DNA of 64,000 nucleotides from Cylicocyclus nassatus (Eukaryota > Nematoda > Chromadorea > Rhabditida > Strongylidae), in NCBI GenBank assembly GCA_958299035.1, contig CATQJL010000305.1:69346792-69410791 (forward strand), written 5' to 3'. A program made the position numbers and the translations under genes. The notes under the pieces were generated by a model that searched no databases, was not told where the DNA came from, and saw nothing but the letters and a program-made list of their open reading frames with translations. Shown here piece by piece: positions 24,619 through 35,500 of the stretch (position 1 is the stretch's first letter; each line of letters begins with the position of its first letter).

Positions 24619-25596
24619 CATAATTTCACCATTATCTTTCCTCTTGGGCTTTCGTCGAATCTCACCGTGAACGAGGCACTTTTTGAAGAACACACGAGAT
24701 TTGGCGACCTATTACAAGCTGATTTCTTGGACACCTACCGGAATCTAACTTTCAAGGTAAGAATATAAGAAGATCACAACAAATCAACGGGTAGTTGGGG
24801 TTGTTTAGACCTACGCCTACTCTCGATTTATTAGCCGGAACTGCACGAATGTACTTGCGGTCATCAAAGTTGACGACGATATTGTTTTCAATATTGAATG
24901 GATGTTCAGTTATTTGTCTGGAATCAACAGAACGACCAATACTTTGCACTGCCGGACAGTTGAGAAGCCATTTTCTATTCGGGATAAAACAAGCAAATGG
25001 TTGCCATTCATAAACTCTCCTCCTTTCAATTGTTTTACTTTACCATTTTTAGGTATATCAGCGAAAAAGATTACCCTTTCCAGTACTTTCCTAAGTACTG
25101 TCTCAGCCCTCTCATAGCCGGAACTCCAGCCACTTTCAAAGCGCTGCATGATGCCACAACCAAAATTCCACATGTTTGGGTAAGTGACATATAGTTTGTC
25201 TCAATCGTGGTGTCCCTTTTGAATCGCCACGTCCTCTTTGCGCGTGCTTCTCAGGAAGCGTACGGATGCGTTTGACATGGGCGTCATACCCCATTAATTG
25301 AAGGTTAGCACACGAGACAGCCGCGCTGCGGACGCGTAGCAGCCAAAGGGACACTACAATCAAGACAGACTTTGTTCCAAGACTGAGACCAGCACTTCCA
25401 GCTGGATGACGTGTTCAGTACTGGGCTTGTTGCTAAAGAAGCTGGAGTAACCTTTAGAAATCTATCAATCAACATAGATTCTGACTATAGTCCATTTCTC
25501 GCAAGGACCGTAATAGCACAATATTTGAACAAGACCGATGACATGACAATGCTGCTAAAAGCCATGGAATCCAAAGTCATATCTAGACCTCTATGA
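24619..25596 (+). CDS. Family-31 beta-1,3-galactosyltransferase-like, C-terminal catalytic exons
   Basis: Four exons join in phase: 24619-24756, 24809-24999, 25053-25179 and 25402-25596 (TGA at 25594). Exon a holds FGDLLQADFLDTYRNLTFK, the family hallmark. Exon b holds KVDDDIVFN, the metal- and nucleotide-sugar-binding DxD-type motif. Exon c gives KWYISEKDYPFQYFPKYC. Exon d starts LDDVFSTG, matching the conserved (E/D)DV.(T/V)G motif. One donor (GTTGCC at 25000) is weak. In total 216 residues of the catalytic domain are present. The family transfers galactose or GlcNAc in beta-1,3 linkage in the Golgi lumen; the exact acceptor cannot be told. The upstream exons with the membrane anchor are not resolved, so the gene may be complete or 5'-decayed. 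Intron c/d carries a 145 bp foldback element. Confidence 0.85.
25210..25354. mobile_element. Small foldback MITE in a galactosyltransferase intron
   Basis: A 145 bp GC-rich insert with terminal inverted repeats GTGTCCCTTT(T)G and CAAAGGGACAC. CAATC occurs on both sides just outside, but not at equal distance, so the target duplication is unclear. Confidence 0.5.
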
Positions 25597-27314
25597 TAGT
25601 GTTAATACTGGTTGTAAATACTCATATCTGTATATAAAATGTCCTGTTCAAGTTCTTACACATACTACTTCTGGATTACAAACTTGAGGAGAAGCTGGAG
25701 TCGAGCAAAACGTATTGACAACGGATTTATTTGCAAAATTTTTTGCAGCGTTGGCGGAGCATTGTCTCGTTTTTAAAAGGGCTTATCCAAATTTTGGGGT
25801 ACCATACATGAAGCGAAACTACTGTCCTGCTTGCATGACAAAGCACACAAGACTAATACCCAGCATCACCAACATAAAGTTCTCAGTAATTGTAACTAAG
25901 AAAATCAAGACTACAGTTGAAAAATGGGGATCCCACTGACTTTGCTATAACATAGCTGAAAGAATTGACTAGATCTTTTATTTTACACAAAAGCTGTAAT
26001 ATCTTTTGTTGCAGAAACTGCGACTAATGTGACGATAGAGCAAGCTCTTATATGTCTCCAAGTCAAGATCAATACGTGCAAGTAATCGATTTATCGACTT
26101 TTCGCTTCTCTGAACTTACTCGAAGAAGTGATCGCAAAATGCTAATTGAAGAGCGCGAAAATGACTATAGTAAGCTTCAACTCAGTTTAGGCGAAGTTAG
26201 ACTGGCGGGAGTCCGCAACGATTCCCGCCGCTTCGCAGTCTGCGTCTCTTCATTTTAATCATCTAACTGAGCCAGTGGCGGTGCGGACGCGCTGCTCCAC
26301 ATGGAATGTTTCGCCTACTCCGGATTGAAAAGGACTGTACTACTGCCCAGAAGGTGCAGCGCACGGTCCAAACGAGACCGCGCAGTAGGAGCGTATAGGC
26401 ATATAGAAAATAGAAACTAAAGTGGCTACGCATGTTTGGCTTTGGTTTTCCATTATCAGGCTCTTGATTGCTACTCTTAAACAGAGTTTAGGGCATGGGA
26501 GCTGGAATCCCACAAATGTTGTCATAACAGGCCTCACAACTTAGCTATCAGTGAAGACGAAGTGAACGATTGTACCCTAGCCTAACGAGCCCTAATCTAC
26601 TCCCAGTCTTCTGTAACCTGCCTCCGGAGCTCATTTACGCAGCAGCGGGCAGAACGGACTCCAATCATGGGATCTCTGCTTCCACATGTCCAGATCAAAA
26701 AGACATCAGAATGATCCCCAGGGTTGAGCAGTCAGGCACAGGTCCTTCAACCCCCCCCCTCTGTGAAAGCCTCTAAACGACCCTCCGCTTCACCTCCAAG
26801 TCCTCAGGGTGTTATATATTGAAGAAGACTAGCCTTCACTACAGATTTCTATTTTTTGAACGTCTGTAGGCCCGACTCTCTGCGATTGCACAACCACACG
26901 CAACTCGACGGCAAGTTTTAGATTTGGATAGTCCTCTTTTCAGAGCTGTAATTTCACAGGGGTGGAGTGTTTGGCTCCAAATTTTCAATATAGCAAGTAG
27001 AGGCTTTGCGCTCAATACTCATATCGAAAAAGGGGCGATTTTTGATTTTTGAGGGCAAGTCAAGAGGATCAGGCGCAACCCCTTAGAAGCTCAGGCGGCC
27101 TGACCTTTTGAGGGGTTGCGCCTGACCCCATTAACTTTATTTCCGAAAGCTCTCCTACCCAATTTTTATGTGATTCGCTAGCTCAACTCTCAAAGATTCC
27201 ACAGTAAGTGTTTGAGCTTTATTCGACTTGTTTCGGCCTTGTGCTAATCCGAAGAGTTGAAGCACTCAACGTGAAATACGCGCCGGTTGGAATTTTGGCA
27301 GCACTTCTTACTAG
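25597..27314. other. Intergenic; nested hairpin at 27069-27125
   Basis: No gene recognised. Short plus frames at 25715-25939, 26052-26258 and 26570-26776 lack domains. A perfect 15-bp stem (TCAGGCGCAACCCCT, 27069-27083, with 27111-27125) encloses a second small palindrome TCAGGCGGCCTGA (27091-27103). Confidence 0.45.
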
Positions 27315-28976
27315 AAACCATTATCCGTCGGAATCCGGCGCTGACCTTAGCTACAGTATATAGCTAACGCGACCATAAAAGACGACCCAGCTGCCTCTTA
27401 TCTTTCCTTTGGCTATGAATCTTACTTATTACATTATGAATCTTACTTACCACATCATTAGATCATCCTGAAACTATTATTTGTCTTGTTTACTCTCTAT
27501 CATGCCATGGTACTGGAAATTCTCATCTTGAATACTCTCTCAATATACCATAACGTGCAAATACTAAGGAACTGATGTTTCTTTAGAATATCTCATGAAT
27601 TTTTCATTATCGAGATATCCCAATGACTTTTCGCCAGAATATAAAAGGGTTCTATTTGATAAAGTTAGAAGAACCTCTGCTTCCCAATACGTGTACATCG
27701 TTCAGGGAGATGAAGTCATCCTTACCAATGACAGTCTTGTTTTGAAATCCTCAACAACAATAAGATTTCGTAAGTGATACTTCTACGTCATCCATCAACA
27801 TCAGTTGTTCGCCAACTCAGGTCCCCATTCATTACTTGAATATGGATAGCGAAATGATTAGTTATATTAGGTTGTCTCATAATTAATGCATGTTTTTATT
27901 TGTTTGCTTTAACAAAGCAACCAGACTCAACCCAACAAAGGTTAAGGGGTACGATAGAGCAAAGCAAGCTCTACAAGATGGCACTCATATCTTTGCGCCA
28001 TGCTCGATCCACGGAGAGTTCGAACTCAAAATCTAAAGTTTTCCAAATGCCCGAAAAAATCGAAAAAAATCAGATCTTCGCCCAAATAATTTCCACGGAC
28101 CTCCTACTCGCTCACATCAATACTCTCGATATCTGATATCCATATATGCGATTGCCGTATTTTTTCCTTGACTAGAAACTGAGAAAATGAATTTTTTCGT
28201 GTTTTTCTAAAAGCAATGCTGAGCCGTTTTTGCATATGTAGTTCTATACTACAGGCCTAGGTAAGTATAACTGTAGGTTTTCAGCCCATTCCAAGCGGTA
28301 GTTTTCGAAAAATAACGAGTTCGGATTTTTTCGTTTCAGTTTCAGTGCTAAAATCGACATTTCTCGAAAGGTACCGCTCGAAGTAGGCTGAAAACCTACA
28401 GTTATGCTTACCTAGGCTTGTAGTATAGAACTACATATGCAAAAATGGCTCAGCATTGCTTTTAGAAATACACGAAAATTTTCGTTTTTTCAGTTTCTAG
28501 TCAAGGAAAAAATACGGCAATCGCACATATGGATATCAGATATCGATAGTATTGATGTGAGCGAGTGGGAGGTCCGTAGAAATTATTTGGACGAAGATCT
28601 GATTTTTTTCGATTTTTTGGGCATTTGGAAATCTTTCGATTTTGAGTTCGAACTCTCCGTGTATCGAGCATGGCGCAAAGGCATGAGTGCTATCTTGTAG
28701 AGCTTGCTTTGCTCTATCGAACAGTACCCCTTAACCTTTGTTGGGTTGAGTCTGGTTGCTTTGTTAAAGCAAGCAAATAAAAACGTGCATTAATTATGAG
28801 ACAACCTAATATATACGACCCAGAGGATAAACAACACATCATATCAAATGCAGGACCACTTTATCATCTGTCAAGTAAGGTCAATGAAAAAGTAAGAGGC
28901 CCGGGTCCTCTTTTATGGTCGCGTTAGCTATATACAGTAGCTAAGGTCAGCGCCGGATTCCGACGGATAATGGTTT
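27315..28976. mobile_element. Element bounded by 75 bp inverted repeats, hosting snap-back element 2
   Basis: The sequence at 27315-27389 recurs in inverted orientation at 28903-28976 with about two or three differences; it includes GGAATCCGGCGCTGACC and GCTAACGCGACCATAAAAGA. The 943 bp palindromic element at 27867-28809 is nested inside, leaving about 720 bp of original element. Its relation to the Penelope-like element just downstream is unclear. A weak plus frame (27595-27777) ends near a GTAAGT donor-like site. Confidence 0.6.
27867..28809. repeat. Snap-back element 2, same family as 21920-22869
   Basis: Starts TTAGGTTGTCTCATAATTAA and ends with its complement; TA flanks both sides (27865-27866 and 28810-28811). 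Two arms of about 450 bp are inverted copies around a central loop near 28340. It shares ATAGAGCAAAGCAAGCTCTA and CAAGATGGC with snap-back element 1, but most of the arm sequence has diverged. Confidence 0.88.
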
Positions 28977-29269
28977 GTCTTCTTACTTGACTGTTTGAAA
29001 GCGATATGAAGCCCGATATGTAGCATAGACTTGTAGAGAACATTACTTTGTTATGAGTATACAAAAGCTGACTTTTATCACTTCTGAAACCAAGTTGATC
29101 ACGCTTGAAAATCACGCTTTAGACGTTGAGAAACACTAGACTGCTAGGTAATGGTTTGTGGAGCGCATAGAGGTAATTTGACATGCTGATTATGGAAATG
29201 ATACCCATTTCACACAGCAAGCTTCCTTGTCGACCACATATGTCAAGGTAAAAGAGATCAAAATTTGAA

Positions 29270-30553
29270 TTTCGGCTAAAACTTCCATTGTTGAAACAAT
29301 CAAGTATCTACACTAATGTTCCGAAAAAAGCAGCCATGCAGGCAGTCTTCGAGCTTTTAACACAACATCAATCCACTCTCGCCTTATATGGGTTTGATGT
29401 TAAGGGCATAATGACCCTTGTAAACGAATGTCTTCAATGTTCCATTTTTCGATGGTCGGGGCACTATTACAAGCAGGTTAGAGGTCTGGCCATGGGACAG
29501 AGAATAGCTCCAGTATTGGCTGTCGTATTCATGTCCAAAGTTGAAGCGCCAGTCATGGAACGCAAACCTCTTCTGTATTGTAGGTACATAGATGACTGTT
29601 TGATAGTATGCCCCACTCAGTGCGAAATGGACACTTGTTTTGATCTTTTGAATCGGCAGTACTCACAAATCCAATTCACAAGAGAGAGACCCAAGGATGA
29701 CTGGCTTGCATTCTTGAACGTGCAGGTGAGAATTGCTAGTGGGGAATTTAAGACAAAATGGTATCGCAAACCTAGTTGCAAAAATATCTTAGTGCACTAC
29801 ACTTCGGCACATCCGCGCTGGGTTAAGAATTCTGTTATAAAAAACATGTACAAAACAGCATCGCAAGTCTCATCTGGACCCCAAGAACGCATCCACTCTT
29901 TAAAAATGGCGGACAGTGTAGCAAGTAGTAATGGGTACCTTCTACAGAAGTTCCACAAATCCCGACGTTCTGCTGCTAGACGGACAAGTTTCGAGGATCA
30001 AAAGATTTCGTTCTGCCTACCCTTTATTCCAGATAGAATAAGTCGGGAGGTTCGCAAAAGCTTAGTTCAAGCAGGATTGCAAGATATGGTAAGGGTGGTA
30101 GAAATACCTCCACCAAATCTCAAGCAGCAATTAGTACGCAATCGCTCTTATGATCGTCTCTGCATGACTAATGCTTGCCCAATTTGTCCGTATGGTAAAC
30201 AGGGAGATTGTATGGTATCCGGCGTTGTCTACCAAATAGTATGTAATGCTTGCTGGGCAACTTACATAGGAGAAACAGGACGTCCACTAATTTCTCGCGT
30301 CAAAGAACATCTGGATGGTCTACAAAAGTCCAAAATCTCCACTCCACTAGGGGCTCATCGTATAGAATGTCATCAAAACACCATCATAGAAGTCGCCGCA
30401 TCAATTTTAATGCAAGAATCTGAAATTCTAGCGCGTAAAACCCTTGAAGCTTTCTACATCTCCGCCCGTTCTCCCCAAATGAATAGAAAGGATGACAGTA
30501 TAGCCATGATAAGTGATCTTACAGCTTATCAGCGTCTTGGGGACTATAAATAG
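29270..30553 (+). CDS. Penelope-like retroelement, 5'-truncated RT plus GIY-YIG endonuclease
   Basis: A 421-codon frame ends at 30553. Reverse-transcriptase motifs are in order: SSIYTNVPKKAA near residue 5, RGLAMGQRIAPVLAVVFMSK near 65, the catalytic YCRYIDD near 96-102, and FLNVQV near 142. The Penelope-type segment HYTSAHPRWVKNSVI follows. The C-terminal half has a CPICPYG..C cysteine cluster, then GVVYQIVC and ATYIGETGRPLISRVKEHL, the GIY-YIG nuclease core with its arginine. The N-terminal RT half is missing; the frame opens after a stop near 29262, so the copy is 5'-truncated, typical of target-primed insertion. The rest of the frame is uninterrupted, which suggests a fairly recent insertion. 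Confidence 0.93.
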   Translation, partial: FRLKLPLLKQSSIYTNVPKKAAMQAVFELLTQHQSTLALYGFDVKGIMTLVNECLQCSIFRWSGHYYKQVRGLAMGQRIAPVLAVVFMSKVEAPVMERKPLLYCRYIDDCLIVCPTQCEMDTCFDLLNRQYSQIQFTRERPKDDWLAFLNVQVRIASGEFKTKWYRKPSCKNILVHYTSAHPRWVKNSVIKNMYKTASQVSSGPQERIHSLKMADSVASSNGYLLQKFHKSRRSAARRTSFEDQKISFCLPFIPDRISREVRKSLVQAGLQDMVRVVEIPPPNLKQQLVRNRSYDRLCMTNACPICPYGKQGDCMVSGVVYQIVCNACWATYIGETGRPLISRVKEHLDGLQKSKISTPLGAHRIECHQNTIIEVAASILMQESEILARKTLEAFYISARSPQMNRKDDSIAMISDLTAYQRLGDYK

Positions 30554-30657
30554 ACAGCGGAGGAGGGTCACGTCAGTTTACTCGGTTCCGCTATCTCAGG
30601 ATAGTGGACAATGGCGACCGCCGTAAGTCTTTAATTGTCGCGGCTAAACTTTCGTTA

Positions 30658-30702
30658 CAGCGCTCTGAAGAAGGCGATAAATCGCCGAAACGCGTCAGCC
30701 AT
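30658..30702 (+). ncRNA. Hammerhead-ribozyme-like motif 3' of the Penelope-like element
   Basis: CTGAAGA (30665-30671) fits the CUGANGA core. A stem GGCGAT/ATCGCC (30673-30678 with 30681-30686) is followed by GAAA (30687-30690), then CGCGTC (30691-30696). ACGCGT is self-complementary, the short stem III seen in Penelope-type hammerheads, and GTC is a permitted cleavage triplet. Three stem-I pairs (GCT before, AGC after) are possible. One extra A (30672) lies between core and stem II, so activity is uncertain. Confidence 0.5.
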
Positions 30703-31698
30703 TTTATTAAGTTCTATACCACCTTGATAAGCTTAAACAATTCAAAAACTAATCGTATATTATAATGCCAAGGTTAATTAACAGTCGGATTTTGTTCAAT
30801 CAGGTATCTGTTTATGACCGTCATTCCTTCATGTAATCGCGATATCCACCGGACTAGCGCATTTCTTCTTCACCTTCAAAGTATCTCCCCAACTTAACAA
30901 ATTCGATTCTTAATTACAACCCCCCCACCTCAGTCTTACCCTCAACACGATCCCCCAGGTCGGGCGCGCCTGACCCCACGCTCAACCCTGATGATCCCTC
31001 ATCCGACGTTTATGCGCTCTCCAGGCCACACTTTTGAATGAAATGGTCCCGCAACGATTCTGCCTCTCTAACTCTCATACTGATCCCGAAGTCCGGGAAC
31101 AGTTCCAGCACAGCGCTTGAGATGAGCGCTGTGCTGAAACTGTTCCCGGACTTCGAAATCAGACTGAACGCAGCCTATGGCGGGACGCACTTCACACGTC
31201 CAAATCCAAATTTGAGGCCTTTGAAAAGTGGTTTTTGCCATTTTCGCGCTCTTCAAGCTGGATCTTCGGAATCAGCACCTCGAATTCCCCCAGGTAAGCA
31301 AAAGAACTTCAAGTCGAGAATCGGCCGAGCCGCTGCCTTTAAGGGCTTTCGAGGGCGACTCCACCGATTTTCCCATTCAGCTCTCTCGTTTTGATATTTT
31401 CACCAGTCTCTTAGACGCAACGTCAGAACACCAATGGTGAACATTTTTATTACTGTCTTCGAAATCGAACACACTCCTGACACTGAGAAACAAACTGAAC
31501 GGCAGGATTGGCCATGAAAAATCACTCAGAAGGCAAAAAGAATATAAATAAACAACAACAACAATAACAACAATTTCAACGATGGTTAAAAGGCTGATGT
31601 GCAATGTATCAAAAAATGACTCCTACAAAGAGACAATCACTATTCAAACCTTAGAACAAGACAATTTTTAGAATGTTACTCTCTATCATCTATCATTA
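30703..31698. other. Intergenic with a strong 67-nt hairpin
   Basis: 31088-31154 forms a 30-bp stem with one mismatch and a 7-nt loop (TGAGATG); the arms begin GAAGTCCGGGAACAGTT. A 118-codon plus frame (31038-31394) runs through the hairpin and has no recognisable domain. No other gene is seen. Confidence 0.5.
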
Positions 31699-32533
31699 TC
31701 ATCTCAATTTGGTTACTTTCCGCGGGCTGCCCTTTCGCAAAACACTTCTTCGTTTCACCGGCTTTTTAGATTCCTTTTCATTATCATCAACTGCGACCGT
31801 AGCTGAAAAACAAAAAATTGAGGGGGGGGGGGGTCAATAAAGCGTATTTTACAATATTTGACATGATAATCAAGTAGAACTACGACTTACTTATGCACTC
31901 TTCTTCTTTGGCTTTAGCAACAGGCTTGGGGGAGGTAGCTTCCCCTTCTTTCACAACGTTATCTTGATCGTTCTAAAACAACATCCGCTCACAAAAAATG
32001 TTGAAAAATCTGATTAAGTCGTTAACCTTCACCACATCACTAGCCAGATTTTGTACTAGCTTCGTCCATTCGACCAGGAAGTGATCAAGTTCAACACCTT
32101 TGAAAAGCTTGAGACCAGTCTGAAAATAAGTATAGTAGTGGAATAAACAAACCACAATCATTGCAAGTGAAAGATTTCCTGAGATGACTGACAACTGACT
32201 GTCCTTTTGGGATATTATCAACTCCGCGTTACAAAATCACTTTGTGGAATTTTCCTGGATTGACGGTGAGGATGATGTGGATGTCAGACCAGCTACTACT
32301 ACTCGCAAATAATTTAGCATAGGGCGGTAGTATGCTCGAGTTGGTTTTAAGTCTTGTTGTAACTGAGTGAGCTTTCCTCTAGATGAAATAAATCACATGC
32401 AGCATAAGCATCACACTTTCTCCATCGCAAGCAGAGCGGAAAAGTACGAGCACATAATCAAAAGGAATCTTAATCGAATTTTCTCACCAGCGCACGGGTT
32501 ACCCTCCTAAATGGAGATGATACCACACCAATC
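31699..32533 (-). CDS. Unrecognised multi-exon gene or alternative 3' exons next to UTP6
   Basis: Exons 32488-32533, 32241-32378, 32027-32119, 31891-31972 and 31699-31802 are bounded by good sites and stay in one frame to a TGA at 31699. The third reads FKGVELDHFLVEWTKLVQNL. The tail is charged: EGEATSPKPVAKAKEEE, then KKPVKRRSVLRKGSPRK, suggesting a nuclear or nucleic-acid-binding end. The start is not found; the frame can be followed a little further upstream (to about 32600), where it overlaps the UTP6 stop region in another frame. It could be a downstream operon gene or an alternative UTP6 end. No family recognised. Confidence 0.45.
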
Positions 32534-32595
32534 CTAAAGGCGAAAGCTACACTTACAATGCATACGTTGCGTCAAATTTGACAACGCTAGGATGT

Positions 32596-35500
32596 TCAAC
32601 CTTCCTCACAAGCGTTCATAGCAGTCTTTTGTTACTGCATCAATGTAAGAATATCTTCAAATCATAAAAATAACTATAATAGAGAGAGCGATGACTGAAT
32701 AATGCATACAAGTAATCAAATACCTGGTGAACCACATGAAACTTCGAGATGTCGTACTTCAATGCCCATTTTGCGTATAATATCACTGCCTCGACTGTAG
32801 CAGACTCCTCGATCACTGCTGCATTCAGTACAGATCCAGCGAACTTCACATCCGGATCTGCACGATCCAGTTCTATTCTATGTACATGACAGTAGAAATC
32901 GGAACTGCAATGCGCTTGAACATAATTTTGAGCATAGCAAGAATGTGAGACGTACCTGTTAGGCTTGCTGCTCACAAGCTTCGTAATTCTGTCCTTATAT
33001 TGTTTCAATGTGATTACTTTATCATCAAGCAGTTGCTTAAGATAATCCACGAAAAGTATTTTGATTCTGGATGAGACTGAGGTGAGTGAATGCTTGATGG
33101 CATCTTGAAAGACCTAAATACACCTAGCAAAGTTTTGTGAGGAACGGACTTAAAACGATGTCGAAGTCCTCATACCTGCTCTACTTCACTAGGTGCGTTT
33201 ATGATAGTATGATCGATAGCGAGCTCCCATATGGGAAAACTTTCTTCCGGATCAACCTTAAGTAATAACCTACAAATACATAGAAAAAGAAAGTATCGGC
33301 TACCTTTTCCAGGGCACGATTACATAATTCCCTGAACTGGCTTGGATCACTGCTGCCCTCCAATCGCCTTTCAAGATAGATTTGCCACAGTCTAGCAGAT
33401 TCCGGTCTTTGCTAAAAAAGTACAAGAACACATAACAAACGTAAGGTGGGTAGTTGCAATAACATAACAACAGATCAAAACTGACTTGTAGAGGTTCTCA
33501 TACCTGCGAACATTTCTCAAGAAATTGATCGTCAAATTCATCTTCAGCTTCTTCCATAGACTTCTCAAGTTCTACCCAATCCTTACTTGTCATCCAGCCA
33601 CCTTCACAAATCTTCCTCAATAGAGACCGAGTCTTCATTTCGGAGAAAGCATCTAAACTGATAGCTCAGTGTACTCGAAAGATAGAAAGGCTGGCCAAAA
33701 TATAACAACAAATTAGTGTGTTACAACCAGAAACAGGCCAAAGCATTCAATGTGGAAAGGCAAGTCAGCTTTAACGAAGCTTGAGTCAAAACGTTAGAGT
33801 GAATATAAAGTCGAATGGGTTCTTTCATGATATAACGCAACTGTCAGAACAGGGTGCAAGCCGTTGCAAACGCGTCAACTCAAATAGGCCTACCGCCCTT
33901 GAAACATACTACACTACCGCATAGAACTAATGATGAAGATAATTTTAAAAATCGGCAAGAGAACTGCAAAGAAACATCTGCGAGCGTCAATATTTTCCAA
34001 GCCTCAGTTTGCAAAACTAGGAAAAATGAAGAAAGAGATGATATGCGCTCAAAATACAAACCTTTTGTCGACAATTCGCGGAGCCACTCCAAGTAGAGAC
34101 GATACATCTTTTCGGTGGGTGTTTTAGCAACGGCCGATTCAAATGCATCAAATTTTGACTAAATTGCACAACTTATGATTGGAAAAAGAACAAATCACAG
34201 ATGATGCTCTATCGGAATTCGCTAATGATCGTCCACTACGATTTAGTCAAGAGCAACGTGAAACGAAGAGAGGTTGTGACCCACACAATAAGACACAATA
34301 AATATCTTCATGGTGTTTTCGAAGCCCATATCAAACAGTAAATCAAGATATTGAAAGAAAAAGTCGCATATTCCAAGGCTTTCAATTAGGAACACATGTG
34401 AAAACTCACGCTTCCGCCTTTGCAGGCCTCTTCAATCTCGAACAACCTCGTGTCCTCATTGTCAAATTCCTTCAATTTGTCCACAAGGAAATTCTTGATT
34501 TTTTCAATGTTGGGTACCAGAGTAACGTTGCTGCATTCCTTCCACATTTCCACAAGCATACCTATAAAATAAAAGATAACGATGTGCTGGCGATGACCAA
34601 GAATGAGTGGTAATGCACCTGAAGCCTGAGCAGGAGGGACTGCGGAGAGAGCTTGTTCGATAACTGTTCTAACTACGTCCAAGTTCATTATACTGTCCGA
34701 AACCTCTTCGTCGTACACACCTTAAAAAATGTAGAGGTCTCTATAAGAAAAGCCGTACTTTGACTAACGTTCGGTATCACTTTCGTCCGCATCTTTCTTG
34801 CGTTTGCCTCGCTCTTCTGTGATGAACTTTCGCCGTTTCAGCACTCTCAAAAAGTACTTTAAAGCCAAGTCAGATCGACCTACTTGAGTTGTTTGACTGA
34901 GCAGTCGTTGTCCCAGATCTTGAACCAACATTTGGCACGAACAGCACTATGTCGAGTACACATAACTTACAATCACCCTTACTTATGTTGATTACTAGGA
35001 GTAATGATGATTATAAGAATATGATGCCCATGGACTGTTATTTTTCAATAAAGAAGGGGCTAAAATCACTAATAGTCACATTGTTACAGCCTCAGGAAAA
35101 ATCTTTGAATTGTTTCGGCTTCAATATCAGAAAGACAATAGCGCGATTAGTTAACGTAAATTATCACACCATTATCCCTATTACTTCTGTACATACATAA
35201 AACAAAAATAGCAAAGAAAACCGAATAAAAATTAACTCACTTTTCTACGAAATGCAATTCAATTGTGAAAAAAGCGGTGTACAGTAGGGGTGAGTGTGGA
35301 AACAAGCGGAGAGATGCCAATATTTGAGTCCGGGCATTCTGAGGACTAGCAGCGGAGAAAAACTGCCACAAGGCAAAATCTCTGCGAAGATTTTCATTTT
35401 GTCCATGTATCTGAAAGAAATGATGGAATTAGCGTCTTTCGTTGGCAATGGAGGATTACTCAAATATACACCAGACTACGTTTTCAGAGTTTTCACAAAC

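Noticed and set aside
24910..25363. Minus-strand frames across the galactosyltransferase
   Set aside because: Opposite-strand shadows of the confirmed exons.
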